The translations under genes and the position numbers were made by a program. Source: Microbacteriaceae bacterium (GTDB lineage: Bacteria > Actinomycetota > Actinomycetes > Actinomycetales > Microbacteriaceae). Taken from it: DNA of 55,467 nucleotides. Positions within the stretch are counted from its first letter, which is position 1; each line of letters begins with the position of its first letter. Of the stretch, positions 49,287-55,467 are shown in pieces. The stretch spans positions 1 to 55,467 of the forward strand of contig CANCKM010000003.1 in the NCBI GenBank assembly GCA_947378555.1, read 5' to 3'. Under the pieces are notes generated by a model. It was given only the letters and a program-made list of their open reading frames with translations. It was not told where the DNA came from and did not search any database.

Positions 49287-50768
49287 ATGAATCGTTTAGA
49301 CGATCTCAACAGTTGGCGCTCAGACTGGCGTGGCTTGAAAGTCGCGGTTCTGGGTCTTGGTGTTTCCGGCTTTTCGGTAGCCGATACCTTGGCCGAGTTG
49401 GGTGCCGACCTGCTGGTGCTGGCCGAGAAAGCAGAGCCGGAACTAACCGACATACTGGACGTTCTAGAGGTACGACACCTGAGCGGAACCGTCTCCACGC
49501 CGCTCGAACCAACCGCTCTAAATGACGCGTTGGTCGAGTTCATGCCCGAGATTATTATTACCTCACCGGGATTGACCCCCAACAACCCAATGATTCTTTG
49601 GGCCAAAACCAAAGATATTCCGGTCTGGATCGATATTGAGTTGGCCTGGCGCTTGCGCGATAAGAGCGGAAAGGTCGCCGACTGGTTGGTTGTCACCGGA
49701 ACCAACGGAAAGACCACGACCAGTCAACTGCTCGAGGCCATGCTTTTGCAAAGCGGTCAAAGAGCCATCGCCTGTGGCAACATCGGCGTTCCAATCCTCG
49801 ATGCTATCCGTGACCCACTCGGCTACGACTGCCTAGTTGTAGAGCTTTCCAGCTTCCAACTTCACTACCTCGGACAAATATCGCCCGTAGCGAGCGCCGT
49901 TCTGAATCTGGCCGATGACCACCTCGACTGGCACGGCAACTTTGATGCTTACCGCGATGCCAAGGCCAAGGTTTACGAAAATACCTCATTGGCCTGCGTT
50001 TACAACGTAAATGATTCGGCCACCGAGGCGCTGGTTGAAAACGCCGAGGTTATTGAGGGGGCAAGGGCAATCGGGTTCACAACCGGCATCCCGAGCCGAA
50101 GTCAAGTTGGTTTTGTAGAGGACATTCTTTGTGACCGAGCCTTCGTTGAAAACCGTGCCGAGAGTGCGTTGGAAATCGCGACTCTGGATGACCTGTCGCA
50201 AATTGGAGTTCTGACCCCGCATCTGATGGCAAACGTTGCCGCCGCCACAGCTATGGCTCGAGCCGTCGGAGTGACCCCCGAAGCCATTAGGTCGGCCATC
50301 CGAGGTTTTCGGCTTGACGCTCACCGAATTGAGTTGATTGCAGAATCAGATGGCGTGCGATGGGTAGACGACTCGAAGGCGACTAATCCTCATGCGGCTG
50401 CGGCCTCACTCTCATCATTCGACAAAGTCATTTGGATCGTGGGTGGGTTGCTGAAGGGCGTTGACCTGAGCGATTTGGTTGACCGATTCAAAGACCGACT
50501 GAGCGCCGCGGTAGTAATCGGTGCCCAGCGAAACTCGGTTATCGAAGCGCTTCAGCAAAACGCCCCGGGTTTACTAGTCGTAGAAATCGCCGAGAGTGAC
50601 CCGAACGCGGTGATGCAGGCTGCCGTCGTGGCAGCTAAGAAACTCGCCAAACCGGGCGATACGGTTTTGCTCGCTCCAGCGGCTGCCTCAATGGATCAGT
50701 TTCGCGATTATGCCCACAGGGGCGAAGCCTTTGCCGAAGCCGTGAATATCGAACTCGGTGAAATATGA
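49287..50768 (+). CDS. murD: UDP-N-acetylmuramoylalanine-D-glutamate ligase
   Basis: VVTGTNGKTTTSQLLEAML, LNLADDHLDWHGNFDAY, WVDDSKATNPHAAAASL. Confidence 0.95.
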   Translation: MNRLDDLNSWRSDWRGLKVAVLGLGVSGFSVADTLAELGADLLVLAEKAEPELTDILDVLEVRHLSGTVSTPLEPTALNDALVEFMPEIIITSPGLTPNNPMILWAKTKDIPVWIDIELAWRLRDKSGKVADWLVVTGTNGKTTTSQLLEAMLLQSGQRAIACGNIGVPILDAIRDPLGYDCLVVELSSFQLHYLGQISPVASAVLNLADDHLDWHGNFDAYRDAKAKVYENTSLACVYNVNDSATEALVENAEVIEGARAIGFTTGIPSRSQVGFVEDILCDRAFVENRAESALEIATLDDLSQIGVLTPHLMANVAAATAMARAVGVTPEAIRSAIRGFRLDAHRIELIAESDGVRWVDDSKATNPHAAAASLSSFDKVIWIVGGLLKGVDLSDLVDRFKDRLSAAVVIGAQRNSVIEALQQNAPGLLVVEIAESDPNAVMQAAVVAAKKLAKPGDTVLLAPAAASMDQFRDYAHRGEAFAEAVNIELGEI

Positions 50769-51967
50769 GGCTTGCCAGCTCGATCGGTCAAGGCCTACGC
50801 CGAATTCTTGACCGGCTTTTTGGGGCGCAGTCAATCCATTTTTACCGACTCCTTGGCGTGACGCTGCTGCTGTTGCTCTTCGGGTTGATGATGGTGCTTT
50901 CTTCTTCATCGGTGGATTCACTCAAGAGCTCGGGAAACTCCTACGCGATTTTCACCCACCAGCTCGGATCGGCCGGGTTTGGTCTTTTGGGCATGATATT
51001 GCTCTCAGTCATTCCGGTTGCTTTTTACTATCGGTTTGCCGCCGTTCCCTTTGTGATTCTGCTTGGGCTGCAACTTTTGCTCACCACGACTTCACTTGGA
51101 GTTTCGGTAAACGGAAACAAAAACTGGCTGAGAATCGGAACCCAAACGATTCAACCGTCCGAATTTTTGAAGCTTTTGATGATTTTGGTAATAGCCCAGT
51201 GGATGGCGCGCCATATCGCGCAAATCCAGAATCCAAAGTATTTCACCGGCCCGGTGATGGGCATCGGTCTGCTGACAGTGATTTCGGTAATTCTGGGAAA
51301 TGACCTTGGAACCTCTATTGTGCTTCTCATTATTTTGTTCGGTTCGGTTTATTTGGCTGGCGCACCAAGGCGGCTTTTGGTTGCTATCGCGCTTACCCTC
51401 AGCCTCGTTGGGTCAGCCTTCATCACTCGTGGAACCCGTTTCGAGCGAATCATGGTTTGGTTGTTCCCCGGCAGCGCCGAAGACTCGCCTTTCACCTGGC
51501 AGTCGCTTCATGCGATGTGGGCTTTCGCGGCCGGCGGCATCTTCGGTTCCGGACTCGGCGAATCCAGACTCAAATGGAGTTGGATTCCAGAAGCCCAGAA
51601 TGACTTCATTTTTGCAATCATCGGTGAGGAATGGGGCTTGCTCGGTTCAGTCATGGTCGTCGGCTTCTTCATCTTTTTGGCCTTCAGCATGGTTCAAATC
51701 ATGCAGCGCACCGAGACGGACTTTGGCAGATTCGTAGCCGGTGGCATCGCTGTCTGGATTACTTTTCAGGCTCTCATCAATATCATGGTGGTCTTGCGTT
51801 TGCTGCCGGTGCTCGGGGTTCCACTGCCCCTTATTTCAGATGGTGGCTCTTCTTTGTTTTCCTCGTTGGCCGCCATTGGGGTTCTGTTGTCTATTGAACG
51901 AGAAAACTACGCTCAGGAACTGATTGCGGGCCAGCGGCCACCAAAGGCAAAGTTGGTTCGACGATGA
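50765..51967 (+). CDS. ftsW: Lipid II polymerase FtsW (SEDS)
   Basis: NGNKNWLRIGTQTIQPSEFLKLLMI, EAQNDFIFAIIGEEWGLLGS, PVLGVPLPLISDGGSSL. Confidence 0.95.
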   Translation: MRLASSIGQGLRRILDRLFGAQSIHFYRLLGVTLLLLLFGLMMVLSSSSVDSLKSSGNSYAIFTHQLGSAGFGLLGMILLSVIPVAFYYRFAAVPFVILLGLQLLLTTTSLGVSVNGNKNWLRIGTQTIQPSEFLKLLMILVIAQWMARHIAQIQNPKYFTGPVMGIGLLTVISVILGNDLGTSIVLLIILFGSVYLAGAPRRLLVAIALTLSLVGSAFITRGTRFERIMVWLFPGSAEDSPFTWQSLHAMWAFAAGGIFGSGLGESRLKWSWIPEAQNDFIFAIIGEEWGLLGSVMVVGFFIFLAFSMVQIMQRTETDFGRFVAGGIAVWITFQALINIMVVLRLLPVLGVPLPLISDGGSSLFSSLAAIGVLLSIERENYAQELIAGQRPPKAKLVRR

Positions 51968-53040
51968 CCAACTTCCTGCTTGCCGGTGGAGGAACGGCGG
52001 GCCACATTAACCCGATGCTTTCGTTGGCCGATGCCATTGTGGCCGAATCTGACGCCAACCGAGTTTGGACCCTCGGAACCAAGGGCGGCATGGAGTCGAA
52101 GTTGGTTCCTGAGCGCGGTTACGAGCTGTTGCTTATCGAGCGCTTGCCGTTCCCTCGCCGCCTCAACAGCTATGCGCTTAGGTTTCCAAGGGAGTTTCTA
52201 AATGCGGTGAGGGCGGTGCAAAACTACTTGAGACTGCACCAAATCGACGTGGTGGTTGGCTTTGGTGGTTTCGCCAGTGCGCCGGCATACTTGGCCGCCA
52301 AGCGCGAGGGTGTAAAGGTTGTGGTTCACGAGGCCAACGCGCTTCCCGGGTTGGCAAATCGATACGGGGCGAGATTTGCAGCGGCGGTGGGTGTGGCATT
52401 TCGAAACTCAAAACTTCCGAATGCCCAGTTTGTCGGCATGCCGCTGCGCCGAGAAATAAAAGAACTCTTGACGACCTCAGATCGCGATGCTGCCAGAAGG
52501 CACTTTGGTTTGGATGAAAACACCACGACCCTTTTGGTCACGGGTGGGTCTCTTGGGGCAAAGCGAATCAACGAGAGCGTGATTGGTGCCCGGCATCTAT
52601 TCTCGGCGGCTGGCATTCAAGTGCTTCATATCGTGGGGGACCGGTCGGATTTGAAGCCCGAGTCGACTAACGATTACGTTCGAATCGCCTACTGCGATCG
52701 CATGGACCTGGCAATTGCGGCTGCCGACTTTGCTATCTCTCGAGCCGGAGCATCAACGGTTTGCGAATTTGCGGCCGTCGGATTGCCAGCGGTATTCATT
52801 CCATACCCGGTCGGCAACGGAGAGCAAAAATTCAACGTGGTTGACTTACTTGCAGCCGGAGGTTGCCTGACGGTGGCGGACGCCGATTTCAGTACCGAGT
52901 ACATTGCGAGCACAATTATCCCAGTGGTCTCTGACAGCAGAAGGCTCAAAAAGCTCTCTAGAGCAGCCAAGCAAATTGGGGTCTCGGATGGCGATGAGCG
53001 ATTGTTGAAACTCATCAACAGCGTGTTGTCAACCAAATAG
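51964..53040 (+). CDS. murG: UDP-N-acetylglucosamine-lipid I GlcNAc transferase
   Basis: LLAGGGTAGHINPMLSLAD, VGFGGFASAPAYLAA, HEANALPGLANRYGA. Confidence 0.95.
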   Translation: MTNFLLAGGGTAGHINPMLSLADAIVAESDANRVWTLGTKGGMESKLVPERGYELLLIERLPFPRRLNSYALRFPREFLNAVRAVQNYLRLHQIDVVVGFGGFASAPAYLAAKREGVKVVVHEANALPGLANRYGARFAAAVGVAFRNSKLPNAQFVGMPLRREIKELLTTSDRDAARRHFGLDENTTTLLVTGGSLGAKRINESVIGARHLFSAAGIQVLHIVGDRSDLKPESTNDYVRIAYCDRMDLAIAAADFAISRAGASTVCEFAAVGLPAVFIPYPVGNGEQKFNVVDLLAAGGCLTVADADFSTEYIASTIIPVVSDSRRLKKLSRAAKQIGVSDGDERLLKLINSVLSTK

Positions 53041-53087
53041 CCTCAGCAACAACCTAACCTTCTAGGTGAATACACAAAGGATTACCA

Positions 53088-54476
53088 ATGATTAAACCCG
53101 ATTTCTCGCAGCCGGTGCCCAACGATCTAGGCTGGGTTCACTTTATCGGCATCGGCGGATCAGGCATGAGTGGCATCGCAAGAATCCTCTTGGGCATGGG
53201 GCATAAGGTCACCGGAAGCGATTTGCGCGACACCTCAAACGTTGCCGCACTTCGAGAGTTGGGTGCCGAGATTTTCATCGGCCACGATGAGTCACACCTC
53301 GGAAACCCAGATACCGTAGTGGTCACCTCGGCGCTCTGGCCAACCAACCCCGAGTACTTGCTGGCCCAGAGTCGCGGCATCCCGGTTATCCATCGTTCTC
53401 AGGCACTTGCCTACCTAACCACCAAGAAGCGCTTGATTGCCGTTGCCGGGGCGCACGGCAAGACCACCAGCACCGGAATGATTGTCACCGGCCTATTGGA
53501 GCTGGGTGAAGACCCTAGTTTCGTAAACGGCGGAGTGATTGCCGCTCTCGATGCGAGTTCGGCCAGCGGCAAGAGCGACCTGTTCGTTATTGAGGCCGAC
53601 GAGTCGGACGGCTCGTTTCTGCACTATTCAACCGCCATCGCGCTGATTACCAACGTCGATGCCGATCACCTAGATCACTACGGTTCGCTCGAGGCTTTTG
53701 AGGCCGAGTTCGCTACCTTTGCGAGAGGCGCGAAGGAGTTCGTGGCAATCAGCTCGGATGACCCCGGGTCGGTGCGGGTCACCAAACTGTTGGTGGGAAA
53801 GAAGCTGCTGACCTTCGGTGAAGCTGAAAACGCTGAAGTTCGACTGTCTCGAATCGACGCATCTGGCCCAATGGTCAACTTCACTATTGAATACCTTGGC
53901 GAGAAGTACGAAGCCGAACTTCTAATACCCGGCCATCACAACGCGCTAAATGCGGCCGGAGCCTTTGCCGTGTTGGTTGGTCTCGGTCACGATCCCGCCA
54001 AATCGTTGGCTGCCATTTCAACTTTTGCCGGCACCGAGCGCCGTTTTGAGCTGCACGGCCTAGAGCGTGGAGTTTCGGTTTACGACGATTTCGCACATCA
54101 CCCGACCGAGGTGGCGGCGGCTTTGCAGGCAGCTAGAGCGGTTGTTGGTTCAGGCAATCTCATAACGGTATTTCAACCGCATCTTTACAGCCGCACCCGA
54201 TTGATGGCCAAGGAGTTTGCCGAGGCGCTTGACCTAAGCGACCAGGTAGTCGTTCTAGACATTTATGCTGCCCGCGAAGACCCTGAACCGGGTGTCACCG
54301 GTGAGTTGGTTTCGAACGCCTTCCAAGACAAGTCAAAAGTTCATTACGTAGCAGACTGGGATGATGCCCCGGCAGTAGCCGCCAAGCTGGCTCAGGCCGG
54401 CGACTTCATCATCACAATGGGTTGCGGCGATGTTTACCGCATGGTTCCTCAACTGCTCGAAGCGTTGACCGTTTAG
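53088..54476 (+). CDS. murC: UDP-N-acetylmuramate-L-alanine ligase
   Basis: [61 protein letters not shown]. Confidence 0.96.
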   Translation: MIKPDFSQPVPNDLGWVHFIGIGGSGMSGIARILLGMGHKVTGSDLRDTSNVAALRELGAEIFIGHDESHLGNPDTVVVTSALWPTNPEYLLAQSRGIPVIHRSQALAYLTTKKRLIAVAGAHGKTTSTGMIVTGLLELGEDPSFVNGGVIAALDASSASGKSDLFVIEADESDGSFLHYSTAIALITNVDADHLDHYGSLEAFEAEFATFARGAKEFVAISSDDPGSVRVTKLLVGKKLLTFGEAENAEVRLSRIDASGPMVNFTIEYLGEKYEAELLIPGHHNALNAAGAFAVLVGLGHDPAKSLAAISTFAGTERRFELHGLERGVSVYDDFAHHPTEVAAALQAARAVVGSGNLITVFQPHLYSRTRLMAKEFAEALDLSDQVVVLDIYAAREDPEPGVTGELVSNAFQDKSKVHYVADWDDAPAVAAKLAQAGDFIITMGCGDVYRMVPQLLEALTV

Positions 54477-54484
54477 GTCTTGCC

Positions 54485-55327
54485 TTGAGACGCTTTGATG
54501 AGGGGCCGGCCAAACCGTCGGCTAAGTTGCGTCAGGAGCGACAGCGATTAAATCGGCTGCGGCAGAGCTCGGTTTTCGCAAGAAACCAATCAGCCACTCG
54601 GTCAATGGAGGCGCTGCGCTTCACGGCCCAGCTTCGCCGCAAACGGATTTTTTGGGCGTCTTTGATTGCCCCGTTGGTTGCCCTTTTGCTGCTGGTTTTG
54701 GCTACCCTCGTCACGCCGCTGCTTTCGATTGACAAAATCGTGGTTCAGGGCACCAACAGACTGAAGCCGGTTTCGATACAGAACGCTCTTGAGTCGCAGT
54801 TGGGCTCACCCCTGACCTTGGTTTCAGCCGAGGGAATCGCAAAATCTCTTCAAACCTTCAGCCTGATTGAAAGCATTTCGGTTATCGCGCAGCCGCCGCA
54901 CACCCTCGTGGTTCGAGTGCGAGAGCGCGAACCGATTTGCATCGTTGAAATCAGCGGCCAGCGATTCCTCTTTGATCCGGCCGGAGTTCAAATCGGAGTG
55001 GCTTCAAACCAAGACAGGCTTCCCCTGGTTCAGATTTACGGCAACCCGAAGACGAGTTCCCAGTTCTCTAGGGCGATGGATGTGGTTTTAGCGCTGCCGG
55101 TATCTCTTCTGCCGAAGGTCGAGTCCATCCAGGCCAAAACCAAAGACGATGTGCGGTTGCGCCTGCGCGGCGCTTCGCACCAGCAGATCATTTGGGGTGA
55201 TGGCTCCAAGGGTGCCCTAAAGTCCAAGGTGTTGGCAGCGATGCTTCGGCATCTCAGGGGCGACGGGGCACTGACTGTTGACGTATCTTCGCCGACCGCT
55301 CCGGTGGTTAGATACGGGAATTATTAG
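54485..55327 (+). CDS. ftsQ: Cell division protein FtsQ (POTRA domain)
   Basis: Single TM (FWASLIAPLVALLLLVLATLV) followed by POTRA-like ISIDKIVVQGTNRLKPVSIQNAL; follows murC. TTG start 54485 probable. Confidence 0.88.
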   Translation: MRRFDEGPAKPSAKLRQERQRLNRLRQSSVFARNQSATRSMEALRFTAQLRRKRIFWASLIAPLVALLLLVLATLVTPLLSIDKIVVQGTNRLKPVSIQNALESQLGSPLTLVSAEGIAKSLQTFSLIESISVIAQPPHTLVVRVREREPICIVEISGQRFLFDPAGVQIGVASNQDRLPLVQIYGNPKTSSQFSRAMDVVLALPVSLLPKVESIQAKTKDDVRLRLRGASHQQIIWGDGSKGALKSKVLAAMLRHLRGDGALTVDVSSPTAPVVRYGNY

Positions 55328-55457
55328 ACACGCGTGAGCGGCCTCCAAGGGCCTGACGTTCGCTGCGCTTACCTTCGTGACACAAGGTCTATACAGCAGC
55401 CTATAAAACCAAACTCAGGTGAAATAACTCGGTGAAGAGCAAACTGAAGGATAAAAC

Positions 55458-55467
55458 GTGGTTCGTT
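55458..55467 (+). CDS. Possible start of the next gene (ftsZ expected by synteny), truncated by the window end
   Basis: GAAGG RBS-like sequence 7 nt before GTG at 55458; only VVR is visible, so identity rests on synteny alone. Confidence 0.3.

Noticed and set aside
55335-55436. Short GTG-initiated ORF after ftsQ (VSGLQGPDVRCAYLRDTRS...)
   Set aside because: No RBS, atypical composition, sits in the expected promoter region of the next gene.

Overview
The window is a gene-dense, mostly + strand actinobacterial chromosome segment. It looks like Microbacteriaceae or a related small-genome lineage, judged from gene content and order only. Three conserved core blocks are recognisable. (1) About 0-13.8 kb: tlyA-nadK-recN-pyrG-NUDIX-xerD-parA/pldP-scpA-scpB-rluB-aroH-tyrA-cmk-der, the order known around Rv1694-Rv1713 in Mycobacterium. 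(2) About 23.5-37.2 kb: pgsA-like, FHA (GarA/OdhI-like), two MerR regulators, ParA, pyruvate carboxylase, MinD-like, def, acyl-CoA ligase, ROK kinase, plsC and class II DAHP synthase. (3) About 37.2-55.5 kb: a PASTA kinase, an Rv2175c-like regulator, a polyprenyl synthase and DUF3040, then the dcw cluster from mraZ to ftsQ. Directly downstream of a tRNA-Pro(GGG) gene, the first two blocks are separated by a roughly 9.4 kb accessory locus (about 14.0-23.4 kb). It encodes two processive GT2 synthases (one cellulose-synthase-like, one divergent with QQVKW), a secreted GH6 glucanase with both family signatures intact, an OmpR-type response regulator, a lipoprotein of unknown family, a membrane histidine kinase, and a multi-TM protein with a degenerate GGDEF domain (DKGHF). 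This locus is the best candidate for an undescribed system: a regulated cellulose-like exopolysaccharide module. It also carries unexplained cis-elements: a strictly 12-bp-phased AGGTTTTTCC array upstream of one GT2 gene, and a 22-bp-spaced exact 11-mer repeat upstream of GH6. No CRISPR array, transposase or integrase of a mobile element was found. All assignments come from reading the sequence and motif recognition; no database search was run.
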